A stretch of DNA of 64,000 nucleotides from contig CM046871.1 of assembly GCA_025617745.1 (NCBI GenBank), forward strand, positions 29,280,433 to 29,344,432, given 5' to 3'. Below, piece by piece: positions 22,726 through 35,209 of this stretch. Below the pieces are notes generated by a model. It had not been told where the DNA came from and ran no database searches. It saw only the letters and a list, made by a program, of their open reading frames with translations. The position numbers and the translations under genes are program-made. Position 1 is the stretch's first letter. Each line of letters starts with the position of its first letter. Origin of the DNA: Heliocidaris erythrogramma. Lineage: Eukaryota > Echinodermata > Echinoidea > Camarodonta > Echinometridae.

Positions 22726-24075
22726 TGCCTCTTGATGTTATCATCAATCATATATATTCACACACTTAACTGAAATCTTCATTGGCTTTTTCAGTTGATA
22801 CGGATTATATTTTTCAGGGCGTTTACCCACCTTTTGCTTAACTTTTTCCACTTTCTTCTTTCTTATATTCTTCTAATATTCAACATTTTGTTGTTCATCA
22901 TTTTTTTCCTTTTCCCTTCTTTTTTAATTCTTCTTCTTTTCACCTTCTTTCCTTTAAAAAAAATCATTTAGACCCCCCCCATCCTCCAAGTAATAAACCT
23001 TAGCAGAAGGGGGTCCATGCACGGATGAAAAGGTACTTACTTGTATACTGTGGATAATCAAAATTGTTGGCTTAATTTAAGATCAATTTAATAAATGGAT
23101 TTGATTTGATCAGTTAGCATGATTTGTGCCTTTGGGTCAAATATTTTAAAAGGAGTGCATTTTGGGGTGAGTACTTAAGATATGCTAATTAGATTTAGAA
23201 GGAATGGCCTTCCAGAGGATGTAGTGGCTGCTCCAACTCTTGACATATTTGTGTCAGGGGTCAGCAAGTAAACAACACAACAGCCATCAAGCACATTTTT
23301 AGAAAAAAAAGTAATATGTTTTAGCAGTACAGTAGGACAATGCAGGACAGGACAAGCTTTGGTCTACACCCTTAGTGCCATAATAATCAACACTTTGATT
23401 GTGGGCGTCTACGGCAAGACAAGACAAGGTACACTGGCTCTTTGTGCCCCTCCCCCTCCCCCATCTGCCAGTGCTACTAAAATACCCCTACATTAACAGT
23501 TTTGTTTTGTTTTGTCCTTCTAATTTCCACTATCCTTCTCTGTATGTCTCTTCAGAGACACCGTACAAATACAGTATGTTTACTTGATTCTAAATGTAAA
23601 TTAAAAGAGAGAAGGAGTCAGAAATACTGAATTTGAATTACATGTATAACGTCATTGGCAACAATAGTCAAATTTGACTGATTGCCGATACCATACAACG
23701 AAAGAAGAAGAAGAAGAAGAAGCGGCTGCTTTATTACCACCCCCTCGTCACGACGAACCAATGGGCTAGCGCTGGGTGAAAACCTGTTGAGCTCCCGCTG
23801 ACAGCGTGCTCGTCACCATTGATACATGCACTAGATGCAGGGTACGGTTGTCTTGGCTTTGGTCTTGGACTTGGTCATCACTGCGCTGCACTCAGCCTGG
23901 CTGGCCTAGTGAGCTGTGCTACTTTAGTTCAGTTTTTAATTGACATTTTGCATCGTCTACGCAGCAGAACTGGCCCATATCGCACAGAGTCAGAGACTAA
24001 AAAGTAAAGAGACTGTAAGATAGTAAGATTATTGTCTTTATTGAACAGTTGAGTTGAGTTGAACTGATTTAGTGA

Positions 24076-24729
24076 TTAAAGGGAAATTAACCTCAGCGTA
24101 TGAATTAGCTTATTTTGAATGGTGTAGTATATGCCTCTTATTTGATACATGCAATTTCATGTAAAAACACAGGATATAGATATAAATCACTATTTTCCAG
24201 CCAAGTTATCGTCTGCTAGCAATAATAAGGGGGCTGCCATTACTTTATGTGTACACGAACATATTTTTCATCCCAAGTAAAATTTCCTTCATCGTTAACT
24301 TGTAATTGATTTTTAGAGGACAAATATATATTAGATAAAGTCACATATTCTGAAATGTAAGTTTAGTTTTATATATTTTTTAAAAGGTCTTAATTTGTTC
24401 ATAAAAAATATACTTCATAAAAAATATACGTCAAGGACGGAGAAATGACGTCAAGGACGGAGACAATCGTAACAATACCAAAACAAAGCGAGGAATCTGC
24501 TTTACAGGATGGCTATTAGAACTCATGGGTCGTCAATTATCTAGGCCCATGGCCAATAACAATCGTAATACAATCAGAACAAAGCGACGTATCTGTTGTA
24601 AAGGTAGGCTATTATCAATGCATATGGTACCTAATGATCCGTGTCATGCACAAAATGGCAGCCTCCATGGAAAGACGTAGCAGACAATAGGTGCATCTAG
24701 AATATCACGTGGGGTTACTTGTCCTTTAA
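24076..24729. mobile_element. Possible ~650-bp inverted-repeat element
   Basis: TTAAAGGGAAATTAACC at 24076 mirrors GGTTACTTGTCCTTTAAG ending about 24730, and GGCTGCCATT pairs with AATGGCAGCC inside. The interior has a direct duplication (ACAATCGTAA..ACAAAGCGA at 24463 and 24559) and two copies of GACGTCAAGGACGGAGA near 24429 and 24447. Confidence 0.45.
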
Positions 24730-25255
24730 GACTTGAAATTGAACAATGAAGGTAACTGAACTGAAGACAGTGAAGTGAGTGTCATTGATACTATGATAGG
24801 CATGTACGACAACACAGCACAGTCATGTCTCATGAGTATGAACATGACGGACAAAGAGAGTGGACAAAAGTCACAAAATAAACAACCCCTCAATCGCCTC
24901 ATTCTGTACCCTTGCTTCACAATGCCAATGCCAATGGTTTGACAAGAGAACATCCATTCACTACTAGGCCTATAGGCCTAGTTGTTGTGTAAAAATCTGT
25001 AACGAGTTAGAACCCCGTTAAAACAGGTGTCACATGCATATCCACCGGCCACCCGTTCTACTTAATTTTACATAATTAATAGAATAATAGCAGTGAAGCC
25101 TGCTGTAGAGCGTAGTGTAGGGATGTTCTTTTGACTACCAGAACCAATGTGAAGGGTAGAAATTCTACTAGAATGAGGGTTTGTTTACTTTGTCCACTCT
25201 CTTACTTAGTCTTACTACTAGGCCTAGTCTCTTTCAGTCTTTGTCACTTGTCAGT

Positions 25256-25790
25256 CATGTTCGTAGTTAACTATACACAGCACTGTACAAGCCGGCCATT
25301 CAAAAGAGTTGCGAACCGCGACTACAAAATTGCGACTAGGCCTACATGCTTTTTGATTAAATTACATCCTTGAAGTAATTATAGTACCAAATCAAGCTTA
25401 AACTATTACTTTATTGCGCTCCCTAACTTAAATTTAGTTAACTACAACTTACAACTTACCAAAAAACGATGATTTATTGCGTCGTCTGCCATGTCTGCCC
25501 ACAGTAGCTGTACTATCACCTCTGACGTTTGCGAGACGAGATAGTAGTGGGCAGACGACGCAACAAATCATTGTTTTTTGTTAAGTTGTAAGTTAGTTAA
25601 CTAAATTTAAGTTAGGGAGCGCAATAAAGTAATAGTTTAAGCTTGATTTGGTACTATAATTACTTCAAGAAAGGATGTAATTTAATCAAAAAGCATGTAG
25701 TCGCAATTTTGTAGTCGCGGTTCGCAACTCTTTTGAATGGCCGGCTCGTCGCTTCGTGCAGCGCTGTGTATAGTTAGTTCGTAGTGTGAG
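25256..25790. mobile_element. Large palindrome with ~240-bp arms
   Basis: The left arm runs from TTCGTAGTTAACTATACACAG (25259) to GCGTCGTCTGCC (25500). The right arm runs from GGGCAGACGACGC (about 25549) to GTGTATAGTTAGTTCGTAG (25785). The arms are close to identical with a few small indels and a ~45-bp spacer. It lies between the divergent KICS2 and aprataxin-like genes, and no transposase is present. Confidence 0.85.
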
Positions 25791-26587
25791 GGTCTACTCC
25801 CTGTGTGCATGGGGCACGTACATTGCATGGATTTTACTAAACAGTCGGGGGGGGGAAAGGGAATGAAGAAAAAAAAAAAGGAAAGAAGGAAAAAGCCAAG
25901 CTAAGTAATATGAACCTATGAAGGCAAAGCTCAGAAAGTGCCATGCCACAATAAAATATTGAGAAAATGAAACTGAAAGACTAACGTTCATTTCAGAGTT
26001 TATAGTGTAAAGAGAAGCTTGGCCTTGGGCCAAGTTGGGTTTTCTTTGCTACATGCTCTCGCCTGCCATGCCTATCAATCATTACGAAAATGCCCCAACT
26101 TACCCAAGGTCAGGATTAACGTACAAACTTTGCCGAGATTTAAGTGCTGATACATGATAAAGACGTCACAAAGCGAGGTGAAAATTGATTTGAGTTCTAA
26201 CTGTAGCTAAGTGAAAGCAGGACATCGCTAGACCATGTTGATTTGAAATGGGGGAGGGTGGGGACGGGAGGTATCAGACCAACTTCTCCAACAAGGTTGG
26301 GAAATTAAAAAAAAATACTTGTTGAATACCTTTCAAATTACAAACTTTGCAGACAGATGTAATATTTAAAAATGGTCAGCAATATTTTAGACTGAATGAC
26401 AGGCTCGCTGAGAGCCTAATGTCGAACCTGCTGACAGAAAATTATAAGGGGGGGGGGATCACATGCATCCCCCTCCAGCGACGCTCCTGGATAGGTGGAA
26501 AATATATATATATATATTTTTACCCTCCAGTCAGCTTTCCAACTCTGAACATTTCATTCTAGTACAGATCTTGAAGTTGCTTCCAAG

Positions 26588-29500
26588 ATGGCAACAAAGA
26601 GGGCATCCTCGGGTGGAGCTACAAATAATGGAGAGCCTGCTAAGAAGAAAGGCTTTTGGGCCTTTGGACTATTGGACTCGATGAAGGATCCTGCCCTGCA
26701 GCATTTCACTGATGATCAGCTTGTCGTCATTAAGGACAAGTACCCAAAGGTATGAGGAGGGCAGGTGGCATTTAAGAAACTATTAGAAGATCGATGCGTA
26801 CCTTTTTCAGAATTAAGATTAGAATACAGAATTCCCTAAATGGAAAGTTGTTGAGTTGAAATATGGATTAAGAAAATTCCCTCAAAGGGGGTAAGGTGGG
26901 AACCTACTTTGAAAATATGGTCATTAATGAACAGAATTTCTATGCAGGCATAATCAATTATATTAAATCAAATGAATGAAATATTAAAGGGATAAAAGAT
27001 CAGCCTGATCAGTTAGAAAATGAGTATTTGATTGAAGAGAGCTGTTTTATGTTTCATTGTGAAGGGCATCACTGAAGGAGTTGAAATTTGATTAAATTTG
27101 GTTGCCATGGTTGCCTACTAAAATTACAATCCATAAAATATTCAACGTCGCGGACGGAAAAAATGCCTACTCTTATCCGATCAGGCTCATATATATTTTG
27201 TTTCAATCGCCTATCCCTCCTTGACATTATCAATTCTTTTCCTGCTTTTTTTTTTGATGTCCAGAACTTGCAAGGGACTGTTAACTTTTGTAATGCAATC
27301 ACATACAGTATCAATAGAACATGTCTATACACCAAGCAATGAGTCCCTAAGCTCCTGGCAGACAGGAGTGAAAAGTGACATGTTGCTTACCGGTATCTGA
27401 TGTAGTCTTATTCATATTCCTTTCTATAGGCCAGGCATCATTTCCTAGTGTGTCCAAGACTCAAAATCAACAATCTGAAGTCCCTGAAAGCTGAACACCT
27501 CCCGCTGCTCAATCACATGCATGAAGTTGGCAAGAAAATTATCAAGGAGTAAGTTCGTATTTCAACATTTTCATGGATGAATTTTTAAAACAAGTAAATA
27601 AAAATTACCCCATTCTCTTATTCAGAAATGAATGGCTCCTCATTCAGCAAAGTGTCAAACAAGGCAAGGGAGAAAACTAGAGAAGACCTAACTTGCTGAA
27701 ACCCAGCTTTTATACCAAAGTCAAAATAATTGAAGGGGTATAGAGTATCGAAGTCCTAATGTCATATTCAATCGTCCAGGTTATTGGTTCCAAACAATGG
27801 AGCCCGCGCTTGAGGTTCACCGCAAAATCGTTCAAGCAATGGGCTGGAGCAGGGCAAATTCAGAGTTTGGCGCTAATGTGGTCACCATGCCATTGTTTAG
27901 CACAAGATTGTTTGGAACCAGCAACATTGACAACTTGGCTGGTATGACGTCACACTTCGGTACTCTATACTGAATACGCCATAAATTTTCAAAGATAGCA
28001 CTAGCCAGACTATTTCGTGAGTGGGAATTTGCAGATGTGCAAAAAGCAATCATGATGTAGTTTCACAAAGCTAAGTGATGATTTCTGACTAGGAAGCCAC
28101 AAATTCAACTGACTACAATTTGTTGGCAATATTTTAGCTTGTTGTTCGCAAAATTACCGAAAATAATCCCCCCCCCCCCGCACAAAATATATTGTGTATA
28201 CAGTATTTGACTCAATTAGGGTTGATGTTCAAAATTTGCTTACTACTTGGAATGGACTGCCAAGCAAATGTTGCCAGAGCTGCACAGCATGTGTCATATG
28301 TTCTTGTATGGAGGTAGTGTTTAATGAAATATATTGCCCCTAACTGCAGACAAAGTCATCCACATCTTGACACTACTTTGGAATATAATGAAATGTCAGT
28401 AAAAACTTTTTATTTAAATATGACACTACAGGTCTATTGGAGAAAAAGAACTTAAGTACCAACTTGGATATCATGCCATACCAAGTATGAGGTAAGTAAC
28501 CTGCCCAACCCCCTCCCAAATATGCTTTCTTTCACAACATATTTTTCCATTTATGACTCTCACTTTTTTGTAGGCTCTCTGAAGCTTTTGATTTCTTTTT
28601 TTATTTCCATCCATCTTTCTTCTTTCACTCTCATTTTTGTGTTCTCTCATGCTTTTTCTCAATTTGTATTTCCATGTTTTTCTCTAGACCTCCCTCTCCG
28701 TCTCTAATTCGATGTCTATTCTGTCTGTGTTTTCATATGTCTCTTTCTTTCTCACGCTTCTTTTCCTGCACCTTTCCTGCATTTTTCTTTCTACCTCCAT
28801 CTCTTCCTCGCCACCTGCTTTAAAAAAAAAGTTTGAGTCCTGGGAAAGGTGAAAAATATTTTGTACAGCAATATACATGTATACCGTTAGTCAAAGGTAT
28901 GAAGAATGTTGAAGGCTATTTCTGGTGGACATTCAGGTGCTTGATGCAAAATGGACAATGTTTAGAGCAAATTTGTACTGTATGTAAACACATTGTTGAA
29001 TATTATCGCAGTGTTTCCATGATTTTAACCATTATTGATAGTAAAAGTTGCAAATTTGTTTCCTCTTGTCCAAAGTCATCTGCATCTACATGCTATCTCC
29101 AGGGATTTTGATTCACCGTCTCTCAAAACAAAGAAGCATTGGAACTCCTTCACAACAGACTACTTTGTGGACTCAATGGGTAAGAAAACTGGGCCCCTGT
29201 TTCCTAAAACTTGTTATCAATAGCAATTGCCCCATTTCTATGACAAATTTGCTCGCAGCCAATCAAATGCTCTGATTTCAGTAGCTTATAACAGTCATTG
29301 TAACTTGATAAGAAGTTTTATGAAACAGGGCCCTGGTCTGCATTCGCGCTGATGACACCAAATAATGCACCTGTCCAAAAACCTCTTATTCAAAAGGAAA
29401 TGTGGCCCATAATTTTGCTTGTTTGCTTAGCTCGATCAAAAAAACCAAACAAACCACCCCATGGAATACTGCTGTAACTAAAGACACTACGATATTGTAC

Positions 29501-30366
29501 CAATCATATCATATAGAAATCAAAATCATAGAATATAGAATATACAAATTAAGAAGAGATGGGGAAAAGGAACATGATCCCTCCCCGAGTACATTCAAAG
29601 AGGGGCACAGAAAATTAAAAAAAAGAAAGAAAGTAAAAGATTTTCTTTGCTGAAATACATTTTAAAAAATCCAAGCCAATGGTGATTCTCACGTTATCCG
29701 ATTCTGAAAATGTGTACCATGTAACCAATGTAGTCACACTCCAGCTTTACACAATTGTGTTTCAGAATTAATTGCCGAGTTGGAAGAGAACGGATGCGTG
29801 GATACCTCAGGGAGAAAGGGAGAAGAGCTCCTCAAACTACCTCTAAGGTACAGCCAAGCTCTAATTGTCATGTCCTTTGGCAAGACGTTAATCTACATTT
29901 GTCACTCTCCACACAGGTGTGATAAATGCTTTACCTGGTAGGGTGAGATTCCGTGAGAGTTGTGAGCAACAAAATCAGTAGCCCAGATCTCTAAATACAT
30001 GTTCAAGTAGCCATGTTATGATATTAAAGAAAGCTAAGCTCATAGAGGAAATGACTTGCCTTTATTCCAGCTTGAAATACATGATACAAGAGGCATATTG
30101 TTCACCATGGTGATATACAGATAGTTTTCAACAATCGTTATATTGCTTTGTCAGGAAAGTAATTATTCAGTTTTTTTATGGGACTTTACAAGTACAGATA
30201 TTAACTCTATTCACCCATGCATAACAAAATATGTTTGCTAACAAACACATCTCTGGTGAAATTTCTTTTTTTTTCATCCTCTTTTTACAGATGTCATGTC
30301 TGTAAAGCTCCATTTGCCAACATGCCAAAGCTGAAGGGACACATTGTAAAACACATCAAGAAGTGA
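26588..30366 (+). CDS. APTX: Aprataxin-like HIT-domain DNA-adenylate hydrolase with C2H2 zinc finger, no FHA
   Basis: Aprataxin removes 5'-AMP from abortive DNA ligation intermediates in the nucleus. Six exons join in frame: 26588-26749, 27430-27548, 28432-28491, 29076-29179, 29766-29847, 30291-30366, giving 200 residues. The HIT domain starts at about residue 37 ([20 protein letters not shown]). The catalytic HxHxH triad reads [15 protein letters not shown] at the start of exon 4, followed by [12 protein letters not shown]. The C-terminal finger is C-x2-C-x12-H-x3-H ([14 protein letters not shown]) on exon 6, just before TGA at 30364. Vertebrate aprataxin is longer because of an N-terminal FHA domain that recruits XRCC1/XRCC4; here a basic 30-residue leader ([14 protein letters not shown]) replaces it. 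Upstream exons could exist, since TTTCATTCTAG before 26563 could be an acceptor, but I saw no FHA-like frame. Confidence 0.93.
27738..27973. mobile_element. Foldback element in intron 2 of the aprataxin-like gene
   Basis: GTATAGAGTATCGAAGTCCT at the left mirrors CACTTCGGTACTCTATACTG at the right; ATTGGTTCCAAACAATGG pairs with ACAAGATTGTTTGGAACCAG. The arms are about 65 bp and imperfect. Confidence 0.75.
28827..28870 (+). repeat. Fragment of the TTGAGTTCTGG family
   Basis: TTTGAGTCCTGGGAAAGGTG followed by AAAAATA.TTTGT matches the start of the copies at 30600 and 41940. Only the first ~40 bp are present. Confidence 0.6.
29191..29333. mobile_element. MITE with GGGCCCCGTTTCATAAAACT-type termini, copy 1
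   Basis: GGGCCCCTGTTTCCTAAAAC at the left and GTTTTATGAAACAGGGCCC at the right are inverted. The interior holds GCAGCCAATCAAATGC and TAGCTTATAACAG. It sits only 11 bp after the donor of exon 4 of the aprataxin-like gene. Other copies: 33868-33990 and 39676-39824. Confidence 0.85.
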
Positions 30367-30599
30367 CTCTCACAATATGGCATCAATGGAGGACATCAGT
30401 GCTTTATACCTGGATCGAAAAACTAGGGGAAAGAACTGAACTGCGCTGGGACTCGTTGACATGTGCACAGAGAAGGGTTGGGACCACGGTTTCAAATGAG
30501 GTGTGAAAGTTACTGGAAGGGCACTGCACTCAGATATGGCATGAACTATATCGATAATATAGATCGATGGGTGACATGTATGCAACAGTGTTAAATAGA

Positions 30600-30902
30600 A
30601 GGTTGAGTTCTGGGAAAGGTGAAAAATAATTTGTGAGCTTTTTCATCCTAATATATCAATTCGGAAGAACATAGCTGAAGTGTTCCGGGCCGAACATTTA
30701 TGCCCCATGTGTGTGCAGTCCCATATACCCATTTCTGTGTGCTTTTCAGCGCGGTTGGGTCAATTTCTTATCATTTTTATGATTTGAAAACCTCACAGCA
30801 TACACTAATTCTTATGTGGACATGATCAAGCTTTCCCAATTGCTTTGAGACATTTTCTTTCACAATATAATCGCATGACCAGAACTCAACAAGGTCCTAT
30901 AG
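30600..30902. mobile_element. TTGAGTTCTGG element, ~300 bp, copy 1
   Basis: AGGTTGAGTTCTGGGAAAGG at the left and CCAGAACTCAACAAGG at the right are inverted. The interior has CCATATACCCATTTCTGTGT and TTTCACAATATAATCGCATG. The full-length partner is 41940-42304. Confidence 0.8.
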
Positions 30903-31009
30903 TTGTAGTGAGGTTCCACTATACATGTAGCTATACTGTCAGATAGTATATAATTATGCATTTGGTATGAAGGGCTATAATGCTCTGGACCTTGAAATAC
31001 AGATCAACA

Positions 31010-31249
31010 CTGTAAAGGCTCGTTCAAATATGCCGCAGTAAACCACCTTTCACAAAATGCAGCAATTTTTGAAGCGCGTGCTGCGCTTTACATTTCTATA
31101 TCTTACAACACACAGGTGAGTGAGTATGCTTAATACCTCTGTTGCATCATGCACCCCCGATGCTGTTCATTTGATCCATAGAAAACCAGCGTGATTTTTT
31201 TTTGGCGGTGTGGTGGTGTACCGTGTCATATGTGAACAAGCCTTTACAG
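31010..31249. mobile_element. Foldback element with CTGTAAAGGCT termini
   Basis: CTGTAAAGGCTCGTTCAAATATG at 31010 is inverted at the right as CATATGTGAACAAGCCTTTA then CAG. The interior contains ACCACC/GGTGGT-type pairing near both ends. It lies in the otherwise empty spacer between the aprataxin-like gene and STAG. Confidence 0.65.
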
Positions 31250-33860
31250 ACTTGCCAAATATTTGTCTTATAAACATAAGTGGTTAGTGCAGTGTAGGTT
31301 GTTTTATGATGCTGTTCATTTGGTTGTACTAGGTGTTAAAAAAACCAGCCAACACTTTTGATCATTAATTACTCCAAAGTTATAGGATATAAAATTTATT
31401 TGGAATAAGTTAAGTCGAATCTGTTTGGACCACAAAAAATAGTTCAACTTGGGAAATGTATTTAGATTTTTGCATAGTTTGGTCAAAAAAAGTGATTAGA
31501 CTTGGGGAAAGTTTGACTTATGGGACTTTGAGTTATGCAGAGTTTAAAATAATGCTCTGAATATATTTTATTAGATCTTTATTGTTATCAAGGCCACAAA
31601 TTCTGTGAGTTATAGTAATTAAATTCAGAATGCAATACTTTTGTGCATCGTACCTGTCGTTTCTGCCAACCTGTTGCTGTTCATTGTCATTAATGATTCA
31701 CCACTCTGGGTTTAAAGAGAAACTTGGGCTATTTTGATGACAACTTAATTATTTTGGGAATATTTTTTTATTGTACATGTATGCTCTGGGGAGAGAAATA
31801 AGCTAAAACTATTTTCTGGGTATATTTTTTGACTAGGGTTGTCTCTCCTATCTCTTATTCAAGTTTGCTAATTCACACTTACTTTCATAAACATACAAGT
31901 AATCCTTTTATCTCTAACTTGCATAACAGCACTATATTTACCTCTATATCTCGATCGTTTCGCTCATATTTAACTCTCAGAAACACGGGTCGAACAATTT
32001 GCCTGTGTCACATAACAAAATCTTGAATTTTTGACGCACTTGTTCAGCACCAGGCTTGCTTCAACAGGGTAGGGTGGGGATGGGGTTGGGGAAGGGGGTT
32101 CCGATTCCCTCTAGCAATTAAATGGGAAACAAAGTATTACAAACTGTTTTCTTGCTTGCTTGCATTTCCTAAACTATTGTCAGCAAATCTGAAATTCTAG
32201 TTTTCCATATATATATATTTGCTTACCATCAAATTTTCAGCAAGCTTGTTGGCAAAGTTGGTCCAATGCTCCCATTCCCCACCTGCCATTCAAAACAGTC
32301 TTGCTACACCCCTGCTCAAAAATATATACATCTGTATAGGTTGCCTTCGAGACTTGAGCAAGCACTAGTGATGAGATCTCGACTGTGAACCTACTAATAC
32401 CTCCAGTATCAACAGAGGTATTGTATGACACCTCAATACAAAATACAATAAGCCAAAACATGCTGTATTTTTCAATTTTCTTATTCAACTTTCACAAAAG
32501 TTTAACAAACTTACATATGTCACTAGCAACGATACAATTTACATAACTTTACAATGTTTTTTTAAAACCCAATCTCGCATGCCAATACAGAATCTCTAAT
32601 GTCTCTCTAAAACTCACTTAACAATACTGTACACAATGCATTGGGGCTCCATCTATGCTCATAACTGGACAGACTCTTGCTCAAAGGCTTACAAAAACAA
32701 TTGTTGATACATGTACACTTAACCTGGGTTGAGAGAAGCAACTGTAGATTAATTGCCTCGTCTAAAGATACATGTACATGTATATGCAACTGTGTAATGA
32801 CGCAAACTCTCAACCTCTATCTAGTGAAAGAATTCTACTTTCCCAAATCAGACAAATATTTGAAATTTTATGAAGCACCCTTTACCAAACAAGAACAGCA
32901 TAGTTTATACATAACAATTTCAATCACATGGTTTATACATGTATGTGACAAGGACAATAACCATAAAAACTTGTAATAACAAAGAGTATGATAAAAAGCT
33001 ATATTACAATATTTACATGCTACAATATACAGCTATCCAATTCAACATAAAACTAGGAATCAGTATATTACAAGTAATCACATGTTATTTCATTTATCAG
33101 TACACAAACATTTGGTGGACAAATTTGACTTCCATTTAACTATTAACATAGAATCTGAATGTAGAGGCTAATCTTAATAAGGGATTACTGATAAATTGAT
33201 GACAAAAGTAGTCCTGATCAAAAGTAGTTGATCAGTTATCTTTCAAACACCCCTCCCTACCCATTCAATGCTTACGAAATGGAATGCCTAAAATGTACAA
33301 TACAAATTTGCAATAATGTAGCCCAACTGCGAACAATGGAGATCAAAACCGCTTACAACTTCCTGCTTTAAAACCATTATGAATGCATAAATATGAATAA
33401 ATAAACAATTGACCTGTAAATTATCCAACATATGAACTTTCAGAACAATAAAGCATTTGAGATACATTTATGCATACTCGTAATTGTAAAGAACATTTTT
33501 GTTGATCAAATGACATAATATGCAGCAATTGATAATGAATGCATTGTTTCTTTCGGGTAAGTCCCTCATTTGACACCTGCATCACATATGACGAATGAGC
33601 AGTTTTTACTTTCAGTAAAGTAAACATAAAAAAAGATGTTTTTTTTTTTTAAATTGTTCTCATTATCTTTTTGAACAATGCTGACAGAATGCTCTCCAGT
33701 TCATGCAGACAGTGAAATGGTCCAAATTTCTTCTCCATCCATCTCCCTAGAATGTTCCCATCTGCATGTCCTCCTGTTACCAAGGCAACAAAACAAGTTA
33801 AAAATAATGCCAATCAGTTGCTATGCAGTAGTAGCATTCATTTGCAAAACATTAATGATT
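31250..33860. other. AT-rich spacer with no gene seen
   Basis: Between the aprataxin-like gene and STAG I see scattered short open frames without any family resemblance, low-complexity tracts and occasional TACATGTA words. No tRNA or rRNA gene and no long repeat was recognised. Confidence 0.5.
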
Positions 33861-33867
33861 GCCATCT

Positions 33868-33990
33868 GGGCCCCGTTTCATGAAACTTGTTATTAGCTAC
33901 TGAAAATCCTTACATTTGATCGGCTGAGAGCAAATTTGATATAGAAATGTGACATTTTGTTACTGATAAAAAGTTTTATGAAACGGGCCT
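33868..33990. mobile_element. MITE of the GGGCCCCGTTTCAT family, copy 2
   Basis: GGGCCCCGTTTCATGAAACT at the left mirrors AAGTTTTATGAAACGGGCC at the right. The interior TGATCGGCTGAGAGCAAATT matches the family. Confidence 0.8.
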
Positions 33991-34574
33991 CAGATATACA
34001 AGAGAGTAAGGTTATACGACGCATGCTCGGGCGACTATTGCTTTGTAGTCAATATTGTACACTAACCGAATTCCTACCTTCAACCCTGGATGAACCTAAC
34101 CCTAAATTTAACCTAAAACCAAATTACAACTTGTAAAGTTAAACCTACATGTATATCTTTCGTGAAATGAAACCCGGAACAATAGTCGGCAGAGCATATG
34201 TCTTGAGTACTACAATCACTGCAAGAAAAGAACAAATGAACGATCTTTCTCGCAGTCATTCCATAATAGCATGAAACATTTTAAAGAGGAGTTAACAAAT
34301 TGTTTTTTATCATAAATAAAAAAATCAGAAGAAAAATATGAGAAGCAAATTCAATTAAATGTGAAAAAAGGAGAATTTGGTTGGTGTTAGAACATGCTGA
34401 ATATGAAAAAAACAACAAAACCATTGTTGCATCACGCACATGTAATGGTAATTAAAACAAACACAAAAAATTGCAGTGGCCAAAAGGCCACTTGAGAAAC
34501 AAAGAAACTGAGCTCAATGAAACTAGCAGAGGGAATCGTCAAATCATGCAAACATGAATGATCACTTTTCTGCT

Positions 34575-34620
34575 GAGAGCTAGAAGGGTGTTACATACAG
34601 CTAATGCCCTTTTGGTTCTC
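34575..34620. repeat. Short hairpin repeat, GAGCCAGAAGGGTGTTAAC family
   Basis: GAGAGCTAGAAGGGTGTTAC pairs with TAATGCCCTTTTGGTTCTC across a very short loop. It is one of about eleven members in the window. Confidence 0.7.
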
Positions 34621-34689
34621 ACTAGAAGCTTTTCAAACATTGCAAAGGCCAATAGGCTTGGTAACAAGAACTAAACTATATGAATTACT

Positions 34690-34748
34690 AGCCACAAGGG
34701 TGTAAACTTGCACCCCTTTACATACAGTTAACACCCTTCTAGCGCTCA
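34690..34748. repeat. Short hairpin repeat member
   Basis: CACAAGGGTGTAAACTTGCA at the left pairs in part with GTTAACACCCTTCTAGCGCT at the right. The left arm also has its own mini-palindrome GGGTGTAAACTTGCACCC. Confidence 0.6.
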
Positions 34749-34827
34749 GAAGACTACATGTACTTCCAGAAAACTCGAGGCCAACTGGCTTTGTAACAAG
34801 AACTGAACTAATTGAATCTGAAAAGAG

Positions 34828-34887
34828 GAGCCAGAAGGGTGTAAACTTGCACCCCTTTACATACAGTTAACACCCTTCTAGCGCTCA
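34828..34887. repeat. Short hairpin repeat member
   Basis: GAGCCAGAAGGGTGTAAACT pairs with GTTAACACCCTTCTAGCGCT. It is a tandem duplicate of 34690-34748. Confidence 0.65.
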
Positions 34888-35039
34888 GAAAACTACATGT
34901 AATTCCAGAAAACTCGAGGCCAACTGGCTTTGTAACAAGAACTGAACTAAATGAACATAAATCGGAAGCACCTGGAGCAGAAGCAGAGTGATCCGAAAGG
35001 GCTTCACAACTAGAAATGAACAGGCAATATAATAAGAAC

Positions 35040-35209
35040 AGGGCTCCTTAACACAAAGGTTTGCAATCAACTGGACATTTGAAACAACCATTCTGTGATT
35101 CTGATTGGTCCAGGGTCAGGTTTTTGAATGAGATGTGCATGAAACAGTGATCTTGATTGGCTATTGCACCATTGTAGTTGATTACAAATCTTTGTGTTAC
35201 GCGGCCCTG
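35040..35209. mobile_element. MITE with CTTAACACAAAGGTTTGCAA termini
   Basis: AGGGCTCCTTAACACAAAGG at the left mirrors TCTTTGTGTTACGCGGCCCT at the right; TTTGCAATC pairs with GATTACAAA. A related copy is at 40092-40228. Confidence 0.75.
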
